64,000 nucleotides of DNA, taken from NCBI RefSeq assembly GCF_003149085.1, contig NZ_QGDT01000002.1, positions 62,001 through 126,000 on the forward strand. Direction: 5' to 3'. The translations under genes and the position numbers were made by a program. This document shows, one piece after another, positions 45,480 to 53,360 of the stretch; within the stretch, counting starts at the first letter, position 1; each line of letters opens with the position of its first letter. This stretch comes from Dyadobacter jejuensis. Lineage in GTDB: Bacteria > Bacteroidota > Bacteroidia > Cytophagales > Spirosomataceae. The notes below the pieces were generated by a model, which worked only from the letters and a program-made list of their open reading frames with translations, searched no databases and was not told the DNA's origin.

Positions 45480-45488
45480 CCAAGGTCA
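45477..45488. promoter_or_regulatory. FNR/Crp-type palindrome over the ccoI stop, upstream of ccoS
   Basis: TGAC-CAAG-GTCA forms a perfect half-site palindrome within AAAACTGACCAAGGTCAGG, sharing the flank AAAAACTGAC with the site before ccoI. Its first three bases are the ccoI stop codon. A -7-like CATATTTG (45509-45516) lies downstream, centre-to-G distance 33.5 bp, suggesting activation of ccoS-ccoNOP. Confidence 0.6.
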
Positions 45489-45567
45489 GGTTTTACCAAC
45501 AGTACAATCATATTTGTTCAGCGCTGGCTGAAGTAGTTTTGAACCATAGAAAATAAACAATATCGTT

Positions 45568-45714
45568 ATGAGCGCTTTATACATACTTATCCTTGTCAGC
45601 CTGGTAGTTGCCTTAGGTTTCCTGGGTGCCTTTATTTGGTCGGTCCGGAAGGGTCATTTCGATGACGACTATACCCCGGCCATTCGAATACTGCTCGATG
45701 AGGATGAAAAGTAA
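45568..45714 (+). CDS. ccoS: cbb3 oxidase assembly protein CcoS
   Basis: This is a 48-residue protein. It begins MSALYILILVSLVVALGF as a single membrane segment, followed by GAFIWSVRKGHFDD and an acidic tail ending LLDEDEK. The WSVRKGHFDD stretch is the CcoS hallmark (usually W-x-x-x-x-G-Q-F/Y-D-D). CcoS is needed to place haem and copper into CcoN. It lies between ccoI and ccoN, the standard position. The ATG is preceded by an A/T-rich leader without Shine-Dalgarno. Confidence 0.9.
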   Translation: MSALYILILVSLVVALGFLGAFIWSVRKGHFDDDYTPAIRILLDEDEK

Positions 45715-45717
45715 CGA

Positions 45718-45751
45718 CACTTCGCAACAAACGATACACTTCACAACAAAC
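45718..45751 (+). repeat. Direct repeat between ccoS and ccoNO
   Basis: Two 15-bp direct copies, CACTTCGCAACAAAC (45718-45732) and CACTTCACAACAAAC (45737-45751), differ at one base and are spaced 19 bp start to start. They begin four bases after the ccoS stop. They could be a tandem operator or an RNA element for ccoNO; nothing else in the remaining leader to 45836 is recognised. Confidence 0.6.
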
Positions 45752-45836
45752 TAATTTTTATTCATCCAGGGTCCGGAGTCCGGTAACCTCTGCCTAAAAA
45801 CTCAAAATTTATTCACCATTTTTATTTACTTTTTTT

Positions 45837-47990
45837 ATGTCTAACGTCCCTAACCCCAAACTAGCATCGATTGAGATGGACGAGTTTCAGTACGACAACC
45901 GGCTCGTACGCGACTTTGCCATTGCCACGATTCTTTTTGGACTCATTGGCATGTTGGTAGGACTCTTGGCTGCTTTTCAGCTGGTCTTTCCAAACCTCAA
46001 CATGGACCTTCCTTACACCACCTTTAGTAGAATACGGCCCTTGCACACCAATGCGGTTATTTTTGCTTTTGTAGGTAATGGATTCTTTACTGGCCTTTAC
46101 TATTCTGTGCCAAGGGTATTACGAACCCCGCTTTGGAGCCCTACCCTTGGAAAGTTTCATTTCTGGGGGTGGCAACTCATCATTCTTGGGGCAGCCATCA
46201 GCCTACCGATGGGCTTTACCTCTTCCAAAGAATATGCAGAGCTGGAATGGCCCTTCGACATTGCCATAGCGGTAGTGTGGGTATCTGCCCTTGTCAATAT
46301 CATCATGACGACCCTCAACAGAAGAGTGGAGCATATCTATGCGGCCGTGTGGTTTTATATCGCCTCTTTCGTTACGGTGGCTATGCTTCACGTAGTCAAT
46401 AACATTGAAATTCCGATCTCCTTTATGAAGAGTTACCCGGTATATGCCGGTGTACAGGACGCCTTGGTGCAATGGTGGTATGGACATAATGCGGTAGCAT
46501 TCTTCCTGACGACCCCCTATCTGGGCCTCATGTATTATTTTCTTCCTAAGGCAGCCAATCGCCCCATATACTCCTACCGCCTATCTATTGTCCATTTCTG
46601 GGCATTGATATTCTTATACATTTGGGCGGGACCTCACCATTTGTTGTACACTGCCTTACCCGAGTGGGCTCAAACCCTTGGAACCGTTTTCTCGATCATG
46701 CTCCTGGCTCCATCGTGGGGTGGTATGATGAACGGACTGATGACCCTACGCGGTGCATGGGACAAAGTACGTGAAGATGTAGTGTTAAAATTTATGGTTG
46801 TGGCCATTACGGCATACGGTATGGCCACTTTCGAAGGGCCTATGCTCTCTCTTAAAAACGTTAATGCCATAGCACACTATACCGACTGGATCGTCGCCCA
46901 CGTACACGTAGGTGCTCTAGGATGGAATGGTTTCCTTACTTTTGGTATTCTCTACTGGTTGTTTCCAAAACTTTACAACCGCCCATTATACTCTGCTAAA
47001 GCCGCCAATTTCCATTTCTGGATCGGTACTCTAGGGATTCTTTTCTATACCATACCCATGTACTGGGCAGGATGGGTACAAAGTAGTATGTGGCAGGAGT
47101 TCACCCAAGAAGGCCTACTGAAGTATCCTAACTTTTTGGAGACCGTAACGCAGCTAGCTCCCTTGTACTTTATGCGCAGCGTGGGCGGTACCTTATACCT
47201 GGTAGGCTTTGTAGTGATGATCTATAACCTCTGGATGACTGCCGCTAAGGGTAGCTTCATTGCGACAGAAAAAGCCAAAGCCATGCCGTTGAGAGCCATC
47301 TGGCATGCCAATAAAAACGAGTACTGGCACCGTCGTCTTTTGGAACGCAAGCCACTAGCCCTTACCATATTCTCTTTAATAGCCGTGGCTATCGGCGGGA
47401 TGATCGAGATGATACCCACTTTCTTGGTAGAATCTAATATCCCTACCATCACTAGCGTAAAGCCGTATACTCCTTTGGAACTTCAAGGACGTGACATTTA
47501 TGTAAGAGAAGGTTGCTACGTTTGCCATACGCAGATGATCCGCCCCTTCAGGGCCGAAATAGAGCGATACGGGGAGTATTCTAAATCAGGAGAGTTTGTT
47601 TATGACTTCCCGCACCAGTGGGGCTCTAAACGTACCGGTCCCGATATTCAGCGCTTGGGAGGTAAATATTCCGATGCATGGCATTATAACCATATGGAAG
47701 ACCCTACCAGTATGTCGCCGGGCTCCATTATGCCCCGCTATGGCTGGCTCCTAGAAGATGATTTGGATACTACCACCACTGGCATCAAGATCCGTACCAT
47801 GCAAAAACTGGGAGTACCATACGAAAAAGACTATGATAAATTAGCCAACGACGACTTGCACAAGCAGGCCTTAGCTATCCAGGAAAGTCTAAAACAAAAT
47901 GGTATTAAAACCAGCGAAAACAAGGAGATTATCGCCTTGATCGCTTATCTGCAACGACTAGGAACGGATATCAAAACAGACAAGAAATAA
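45837..47990 (+). CDS. ccoNO: Fused cbb3 oxidase subunits CcoN-CcoO
   Basis: This is a 717-residue fusion of the catalytic subunit I (CcoN, residues 1-~490) and the cytochrome c subunit II (CcoO, ~500-717). CcoN has 12 membrane segments with the haem-copper histidines, for example RPLHTNAVIFAFVGNGFF, WWYGHNAVAFFLT, WAGPHHLLY, and HVHVGALGWNGF. The CcoO part has one membrane anchor (LTIFSLIAVAIGGMIEMIP), the haem c motif C560-Y-V-C563-H564 in EGCYVCHTQMIRPF, and the axial methionine region PGSIMPRYGWL. The fused form is known in Bacteroidota. It reduces oxygen to water while pumping protons at low oxygen. ccoP follows after a hairpin. Confidence 0.96.
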   Translation: MSNVPNPKLASIEMDEFQYDNRLVRDFAIATILFGLIGMLVGLLAAFQLVFPNLNMDLPYTTFSRIRPLHTNAVIFAFVGNGFFTGLYYSVPRVLRTPLWSPTLGKFHFWGWQLIILGAAISLPMGFTSSKEYAELEWPFDIAIAVVWVSALVNIIMTTLNRRVEHIYAAVWFYIASFVTVAMLHVVNNIEIPISFMKSYPVYAGVQDALVQWWYGHNAVAFFLTTPYLGLMYYFLPKAANRPIYSYRLSIVHFWALIFLYIWAGPHHLLYTALPEWAQTLGTVFSIMLLAPSWGGMMNGLMTLRGAWDKVREDVVLKFMVVAITAYGMATFEGPMLSLKNVNAIAHYTDWIVAHVHVGALGWNGFLTFGILYWLFPKLYNRPLYSAKAANFHFWIGTLGILFYTIPMYWAGWVQSSMWQEFTQEGLLKYPNFLETVTQLAPLYFMRSVGGTLYLVGFVVMIYNLWMTAAKGSFIATEKAKAMPLRAIWHANKNEYWHRRLLERKPLALTIFSLIAVAIGGMIEMIPTFLVESNIPTITSVKPYTPLELQGRDIYVREGCYVCHTQMIRPFRAEIERYGEYSKSGEFVYDFPHQWGSKRTGPDIQRLGGKYSDAWHYNHMEDPTSMSPGSIMPRYGWLLEDDLDTTTTGIKIRTMQKLGVPYEKDYDKLANDDLHKQALAIQESLKQNGIKTSENKEIIALIAYLQRLGTDIKTDKK

Positions 47991-47998
47991 TATAGGGC

Positions 47999-48037
47999 GG
48001 GCTATTGACCCATCTTAACGGAGACCGTCAATAGCCC
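47999..48037 (+). repeat. Intercistronic hairpin between ccoNO and ccoP
   Basis: An 11-bp perfect stem (47999-48009 and 48027-48037) with a 17-nt loop begins 8 bp after the ccoNO stop. No U tract follows, so it is more likely an RNA-stability or attenuating element than a full terminator. Confidence 0.7.
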
Positions 48038-48081
48038 TTCCATAAAGCTCAGTGCTATTCAAATCATTAATACTGCTTAAC

Positions 48082-49131
48082 ATGAAATTCCGAAACTATC
48101 TCGAAACAATAGCAGGCATAGAAGTCTACCCCCTCATATCTCTGGTGATCTTCTTCGTTTTCTTCTTAGGTCTGCTTTATTACGTTTTTACGATGGACAA
48201 AAAGAGCCTCGATAAAATGAAAAATATCCCCTTCGATCACCCAGCTGCCAAATCAATACTTTCCTTCTTTATGGTGTTTATAGGGACCACTGCCGCTATG
48301 GCCCAAGAGACCGAAGACCTTAAAAGAGCGATGTCGGGTACCGATTTCTTACTCTATGTCGTACTAGGTATACTCTTTTTCATCACGATAATGGTGATGA
48401 TCGTCCTGTACAACGCACTCACCGTTCTAAGTCAGATCAGAAATAAAGGTATGGCGGAGGGAGCATCTAAATCCCTATTTAGCACTTCCTGGTGGAACAA
48501 CTTTACCGGAATTGGCGTGGCACTTTCCGACGAGGACAAAATTTTGATCAAAGATCATGACTATGACGGTATTCACGAATTAGACAACCGCATGCCACCT
48601 TGGTTACAATCCCTTTTTATATTGACCATCATATTTGCCATTATCTACTCCGCCTATTATTTTGGAGGATTTGGTGACATGCAGATTGCAGAACTAGAAA
48701 AAGAAGTAGCTCAGGCAGAAATAGAGAAAAAAGCGTATATCGAAAAAGTAGGTGCGAGTATGGACGAAAATTCCGTGACGCTACTTTCTGCCGATGACCC
48801 TGGCCTCGAAGGAGGGAAAACCATTTTTACCGAAAAATGTGCGGCATGTCATGCGGTAGATGGGGGCGGTGGTGTAGGCCCTAACCTTACCGACGCCTAC
48901 TGGCTGCACGGAGCAGGAATCAAGAATATTTTTACTGTCATAAAGTACGGTGTTCCCGAAAAAGGTATGATCTCATGGGAAAAACAACTCAGCCCTACCG
49001 ACATACAAAAAGTAGCTAGTTACATCGTAACGATTGCCGGCACCAAGCCTGCCAACCCCAAAGAACCTCAAGGCGAACTCCTAGAAGAAAATGGTGCGAC
49101 ACTAGCCGATAGCACCGTCGCCCAGAATTAA
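48082..49131 (+). CDS. ccoP: cbb3 oxidase subunit CcoP with CcoQ-like N-terminus, one haem c
   Basis: This is a 349-residue subunit III. Residues 1-50 (GIEVYPLISLVIFFVFFLGL, then MDKKSLDKM) resemble CcoQ. The CcoP N-terminal domain follows, with two further membrane segments (LLYVVLGILFFITIMVMIVL near residue 95 and LFILTIIFAIIYSAYYFGG near 175). The C-terminal cytochrome domain has a single haem motif C253-A-A-C256-H257 in TEKCAACHAVDGGGG, with a probable axial methionine in KGMISWEKQL. Canonical proteobacterial CcoP carries two haems c, so this one has half the usual number. The frame is open back to 48052, but the ATG at 48082 gives the natural start. Confidence 0.92.
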   Translation: MKFRNYLETIAGIEVYPLISLVIFFVFFLGLLYYVFTMDKKSLDKMKNIPFDHPAAKSILSFFMVFIGTTAAMAQETEDLKRAMSGTDFLLYVVLGILFFITIMVMIVLYNALTVLSQIRNKGMAEGASKSLFSTSWWNNFTGIGVALSDEDKILIKDHDYDGIHELDNRMPPWLQSLFILTIIFAIIYSAYYFGGFGDMQIAELEKEVAQAEIEKKAYIEKVGASMDENSVTLLSADDPGLEGGKTIFTEKCAACHAVDGGGGVGPNLTDAYWLHGAGIKNIFTVIKYGVPEKGMISWEKQLSPTDIQKVASYIVTIAGTKPANPKEPQGELLEENGATLADSTVAQN

Positions 49132-49138
49132 TAAAGCC

Positions 49139-50545
49139 ATGAAAGAGAAGCATATCATTGAGAATCCCGACGCCTTCAGAGACCAGTTTAATGCGGTGGC
49201 TGAAGATGGAAAAAGAAACTGGTTCTACCCTCAAAAGCCAAGTGGAAAGTGGCATAACCGCAGGGCCTGGTTCACGGTACTCATACTGACGGTGCTGTTT
49301 GTACTCCCTTTTATTAAGCTCAATGATCAGCCGTTGGTATTGCTCAATGTAATAGAACGTAAGTTTATCATTTTTGGCTTGTTTATTGGGCCTCAGGACT
49401 ACTGGCTTTTTGGCCTCACCATGCTCTCTTTCATGCTTTTCATTGTCCTTTTTACGACCATATTCGGCCGGCTGTGGTGTGGATGGGCCTGCCCACAAAC
49501 GGTATTTATGGAAATGGTGTTCCGCAAAATCGAATATGCTATTGAAGGGGATGCCGGAAAACAGAAATTATTAAATAAGGCCCCTTGGACAGCATCCAAA
49601 ATAGGAAAGAAAGGCCTGAAGTATTCTATATTTCTCGCCATTTCGTTTATGATCGCTAATCTACTCCTGTCGTATGTACTTGGCGTAGACGAACTATCGC
49701 GCATCATTCATGAACCCATAGCCGACCATATTTCCCTGTTTGCTGGGATCGTCATTTTTACCCTTATCTTCTATTTCAATTTTGCTTGGCTACGCGACCA
49801 GGCCTGCACGGTGGTATGCCCATATGGCCGTTTACAGGGAGTATTGATGGATCGGAATTCCATAATCGTAGCCTATGATTATAAGCGAGGAGAACCCAGG
49901 AAAAAGCTACATAAAGGGCAGGATCGCACGGCTGGCGATTGTATTTCTTGCCATCAGTGTGTGAGTGTATGCCCTACTGGCATCGACATCCGCAACGGCA
50001 CTCAAATGGAGTGCGTAAACTGCACGGCTTGTATCGATGCCTGCGACAATATTATGGACAAGGTGGGTTTTGACCGCGGGCTCATTCGCTATACCTCCGA
50101 AAATGCGATTACTCAGAAAAACAAGAAGCTCATTACACCTCGGGTAATCGGCTATATGGTGGTGCTCGTCTTGTTATGGTCGGTATTAGGCTATACACTC
50201 GCCTCTCGGGCCGACACCCAGACTACCTTATTCAGGGCACCTGGCACGCAGTATATTGAAAACAACGATGCGACCATCAGCAACTTGTACACTTTTAAGA
50301 TCTTTAACAAAACGAACCATGCCATCACTCCAACCATCAAAATCGATGTGCCAGGAGCCCGGCTGCAGTTTGCGGGAAATCCTGATTTGAGCTTACCCCC
50401 TACCGGAATGGCAGAAGGAACCGTATTTATTATTGTCCCAAAGGAGGCCCTTCAAGCACGAAAGTCGAAGCTCGCACTCTCTGTTTACGAAGGAAAGCGA
50501 AAGCTGGAATCATTTGAAACCACCTTTATGGCTCCTCAGGAGTAA
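49139..50545 (+). CDS. ccoG: cbb3 oxidase accessory protein CcoG (FixG)
   Basis: This is a 468-residue membrane ferredoxin-like protein that helps deliver copper to cbb3 oxidase, probably by reducing it. Several membrane segments lie in the first ~200 residues, with the family motif GRLWCGWACPQTVFMEMVFR. Two 4Fe-4S motifs follow: CISCHQCVSVCPTG and CVNCTACIDACDN. The C-terminal ~110 residues after a last membrane segment (VIGYMVVLVLLWSVLGY) form the Ig-like FixG domain. It starts 7 bp after ccoP and is followed by ccoH after 21 bp, so the genes are cotranscribed. Confidence 0.96.
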   Translation: MKEKHIIENPDAFRDQFNAVAEDGKRNWFYPQKPSGKWHNRRAWFTVLILTVLFVLPFIKLNDQPLVLLNVIERKFIIFGLFIGPQDYWLFGLTMLSFMLFIVLFTTIFGRLWCGWACPQTVFMEMVFRKIEYAIEGDAGKQKLLNKAPWTASKIGKKGLKYSIFLAISFMIANLLLSYVLGVDELSRIIHEPIADHISLFAGIVIFTLIFYFNFAWLRDQACTVVCPYGRLQGVLMDRNSIIVAYDYKRGEPRKKLHKGQDRTAGDCISCHQCVSVCPTGIDIRNGTQMECVNCTACIDACDNIMDKVGFDRGLIRYTSENAITQKNKKLITPRVIGYMVVLVLLWSVLGYTLASRADTQTTLFRAPGTQYIENNDATISNLYTFKIFNKTNHAITPTIKIDVPGARLQFAGNPDLSLPPTGMAEGTVFIIVPKEALQARKSKLALSVYEGKRKLESFETTFMAPQE

Positions 50546-50566
50546 CGTTTATAAAATTTTAAAAAC

Positions 50567-51022
50567 ATGAAAACTATCAAAATAAACTGGGGTGCTGGCA
50601 TAGCCGGACTGTACTTAGGCTTCGTAGCCATGATTGTACTACTGGTGGTGATGAGTACACGACAGAAAATCGACCTGGTTACCGACCAATATTACAGTCA
50701 GGAGCTCAAGTTCCAGTCTAAGCTCGACAAAATAAAGGCTGCCTCCGCTTTGGCTAATCCCGTCAGTTGGGAGATTACCCCCAATGATATCGCCATTCAT
50801 TACCCTACCGATTTGGACGAATCGAGGCTTTCTGGCACCATCCATTTTTATTGTCCTTCCGACGACACCAAAGATCGTCGCTTCGATATAAAACCGAGCA
50901 ATCACCAACAGACCATCCCTATCGCAATGGTTCCACAGGGGCGCTATAAAATAGAAATTGATTGGAAACACGGAAAATCGGCCTATTGGAACGAAGGCGC
51001 CTTGGTAATAGCCAAACGCTGA
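50567..51022 (+). CDS. ccoH: cbb3 oxidase assembly protein CcoH (FixH)
   Basis: This is a 151-residue protein with one N-terminal membrane segment (AGIAGLYLGFVAMIVLLVVM) and a periplasmic FixH domain. The motif LVTDQYYSQELKFQSKLDK is characteristic. FixH/CcoH helps the late steps of cbb3 assembly. It lies 21 bp after ccoG and 37 bp before the TauE/SafE-type gene, the usual order in this phylum. Confidence 0.9.
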   Translation: MKTIKINWGAGIAGLYLGFVAMIVLLVVMSTRQKIDLVTDQYYSQELKFQSKLDKIKAASALANPVSWEITPNDIAIHYPTDLDESRLSGTIHFYCPSDDTKDRRFDIKPSNHQQTIPIAMVPQGRYKIEIDWKHGKSAYWNEGALVIAKR

Positions 51023-51059
51023 TTCCCGGTCCGATATCTCCACTTCATTTGCTCTAAAT

Positions 51060-51779
51060 ATGAATAGCCCACTACCATTCTTGGCCATTTCTATGGGCTT
51101 GCTCAGTAGCTTTCATTGCCTGGGCATGTGTGGTCCTATTGCCCTGGCCCTCCCCATACATGGCCAGTCTCAGCGTCGCCAATTGCTGGGACTCTTCAGC
51201 TATAACTTCGGAAGGGCACTCCTATATGCCTGCCTGGGTGCCCTTACCGGCACCTTGGCATCCGCGCTTTCCTGGATCGGTATCTTCAGATATTTATCTA
51301 TTACTGCGGGTATCCTAATGGTCGCCTATGTGCTTTGGTCTACCCGGTTCCAGGCCTCATTGCCCACTCCAGCTCCTATACAAAAATTACTCTCGATCCT
51401 AAAAAAGGCGATGGGCAGTATGCTACAGCGCAAAAACCCTATGGCATGGTTCCTACTCGGTAGCCTCAACGGCCTCGTGCCTTGCGGGCTCGTTTACCTC
51501 GCCCTAATGTCCTCGATGGCCACCGGAGGGCCATTGGAAGGGGCCACATTTATGTTACTATTCGGTATTGGCACTATGCCGATGATGTTGGCCGTTGGCT
51601 TTTTTAAAGGCCTCATTGGGCCCAGTCTGCGTACTCGAATGCGGAGGCTCGTACCCGTTATGCTGACCATCGCAGGCATATGGCTGATTGCCCGTGGAGT
51701 ATTGATACAATACCCTGCCTCAAAGAACGTTACCCTCCCTATTTGCCATAGCCCGGCTACTACCCTCGAAGAAAAGTAA
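51060..51779 (+). CDS. TauE/SafE-family membrane protein of the cbb3 cluster
   Basis: This is a 239-residue membrane protein with six hydrophobic segments. It begins ISMGLLSSFHCLGMCGPIAL, with the HCLGMCGP motif seen in the sulfite-exporter/urease-accessory-H-like branch. NYNFGR-like SYNFGRALLYACLGALTG and GSLNGLVPCGLVYLAL are also typical. The His/Cys/Met-rich HCxGMCG motif suggests metal handling, and relatives beside cbb3 genes are proposed to move copper. That role is inference; it is not shown to export sulfite. It lies between ccoH and hemN. An FNR-type palindrome sits just after its stop. Confidence 0.85.
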   Translation: MNSPLPFLAISMGLLSSFHCLGMCGPIALALPIHGQSQRRQLLGLFSYNFGRALLYACLGALTGTLASALSWIGIFRYLSITAGILMVAYVLWSTRFQASLPTPAPIQKLLSILKKAMGSMLQRKNPMAWFLLGSLNGLVPCGLVYLALMSSMATGGPLEGATFMLLFGIGTMPMMLAVGFFKGLIGPSLRTRMRRLVPVMLTIAGIWLIARGVLIQYPASKNVTLPICHSPATTLEEK

Positions 51780-51789
51780 GGATTAAAAC

Positions 51790-51832
51790 TGATCGACATC
51801 ATGTTTTTACGCTCCAGAGCTTCCTAGTTTTG
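51790..51832 (+). promoter_or_regulatory. FNR-type palindrome and -7 element of hemN
   Basis: TGAT-CGAC-ATCA (51790-51801) is a perfect palindrome close to the FNR consensus half-sites. An exact -7 element TAGTTTTG lies at 51825-51832. If transcription starts 5 bases after its final G, the palindrome centre is at -41.5, the classical spacing for activation by FNR/Crp-type regulators. Confidence 0.68.
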
Positions 51833-51864
51833 AATTCATATTCAATCACCAATCCGAAGCAACT

Positions 51865-53229
51865 ATGGACAAGGATCTGCTCTTCAAATATAACATCCCC
51901 GGACCCCGTTATACCAGCTATCCAACGGTCCCATACTGGCAGAAAGACGCCCCTACCCAAAGTCGGTGGGAGGAAACGGTATGGGACGCCTATAAAATAT
52001 CAAACCAAAAGGAAGGCATAAGCCTATACATTCACCTTCCTTACTGCGAAAGTCTGTGCACGTATTGTGGCTGTAACACCCGTATCACGATCAATCATGC
52101 CGTGGAGGAACAGTACATCAGGACGCTACTCAAAGAGTGGAGCCTTTATAAGCGTATTTTCGAAGACGAACGTCCTATTATCAAGGAAATCCATTTGGGA
52201 GGAGGTACCCCTACCTTCTTTAGCCCCAAAAACCTGACCCTGCTTATCACCAGCTTACTGGCCGACTGCGACGTACATCCACAGGCACAGTTTAGCTTTG
52301 AGGCACATCCTGGCAACACCACCGACGAGCACCTTACAGCACTTTATCAGGTGGGCTTTCGACGGATTAGCATCGGGGTTCAAGATTTTAACCCTGCCGT
52401 GCTAGCGGTAATTAACCGCCACCAGACTTTTGAACAAGTAAAACACCTGACTGAAAAGTCTCGAGAAATTGGCTATACTTCAGTGAATTATGACGTAATA
52501 TACGGACTACCCTTGCAAAAAAGCTGCTACATCATGGAAACCATGATGAAAGTGGTACAGCTGAAGCCTGACCGAATCGCTTATTATAGCTATGCGCATG
52601 TGCCGTGGATAAAACCCGGACAGCGCCGCTATACCGAAGCCGACTTACCAGATCCAGATAAAAAAATGGCACTCTACGAGACCGGAAAAAATGCTTTAGA
52701 ACTAGCAGGTTACAAGGATATTGGTATGGACCATTTTGCTTTAGAGAAGGACTCGCTCTACCAAGCGAGTATAAACGGTAATTTACACCGCAATTTTATG
52801 GGATATACCGATGCCCATACCCAGCTCTTGATTGGCCTGGGAGCCTCCTCTATCAGTGATACCTGGTGGGGATTTGCCCAGAATGAGAAAAAGATTGAAG
52901 ACTATACCCAAAGAGTCAATAATGGGAAACTCCCAATTTTTAAAGGACACCTACTTACAAAGGAGGATTTGATCCTAAGGAAGCATATTCTGAACCTGAT
53001 GACCCGTTTCGAAACTACCTGGCAGGATCCTAAGGATACTTGCGACGAACTCTACGAAGGTTTGCAACGACTCGAAGAAATGCAGGACGATGGCCTGGTG
53101 GAGATCACACCCTATAAATTGCAGATTACCGAAGCTGGTAGATCTTTCATTAGAAACGCTTGCATGGCCCTCGATGCCAGGCTACGGGCCGATAGCCGCA
53201 AATCGGAGCTATTTAGCAAAACGATTTAA
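51865..53229 (+). CDS. hemN: Oxygen-independent coproporphyrinogen III oxidase HemN
   Basis: This is a 454-residue radical-SAM enzyme that makes protoporphyrinogen IX from coproporphyrinogen III without oxygen. The cluster cysteines are C61, C65 and C68 in YCESLCTYCGCN, with C70 as in bona fide HemN. GGGTPTFFSPKNL and FEAHPGNTT follow, then ISIGVQDFNPAVLAVINR. The C-terminal HemN domain (LPIFKGHLLTKEDLILRKHIL) is present, which separates it from HemW. Position after the cbb3 genes and the FNR-type site suit haem supply at low oxygen. Confidence 0.95.
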   Translation: MDKDLLFKYNIPGPRYTSYPTVPYWQKDAPTQSRWEETVWDAYKISNQKEGISLYIHLPYCESLCTYCGCNTRITINHAVEEQYIRTLLKEWSLYKRIFEDERPIIKEIHLGGGTPTFFSPKNLTLLITSLLADCDVHPQAQFSFEAHPGNTTDEHLTALYQVGFRRISIGVQDFNPAVLAVINRHQTFEQVKHLTEKSREIGYTSVNYDVIYGLPLQKSCYIMETMMKVVQLKPDRIAYYSYAHVPWIKPGQRRYTEADLPDPDKKMALYETGKNALELAGYKDIGMDHFALEKDSLYQASINGNLHRNFMGYTDAHTQLLIGLGASSISDTWWGFAQNEKKIEDYTQRVNNGKLPIFKGHLLTKEDLILRKHILNLMTRFETTWQDPKDTCDELYEGLQRLEEMQDDGLVEITPYKLQITEAGRSFIRNACMALDARLRADSRKSELFSKTI

Positions 53230-53360
53230 GGAAAGAAAGCGAGCTAAGTAAGGATGCTTTCGTCACTGACTATGAAGTGATCCAGTAAAGGGCAACTTCT
53301 CCTACCCGGGCCTCTTGATATTTAATATTTGTTCCCTTCAACTATGTGAACTAACTTGGT

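Noticed and set aside
53271..53295. TCACTGACTATGAAGTGA before the PAS kinase as a fourth FNR-type site
   Set aside because: The half-sites are TCAC and GTGA in the wrong orientation and spacing; there is no TGA-N4+-TCA pattern.
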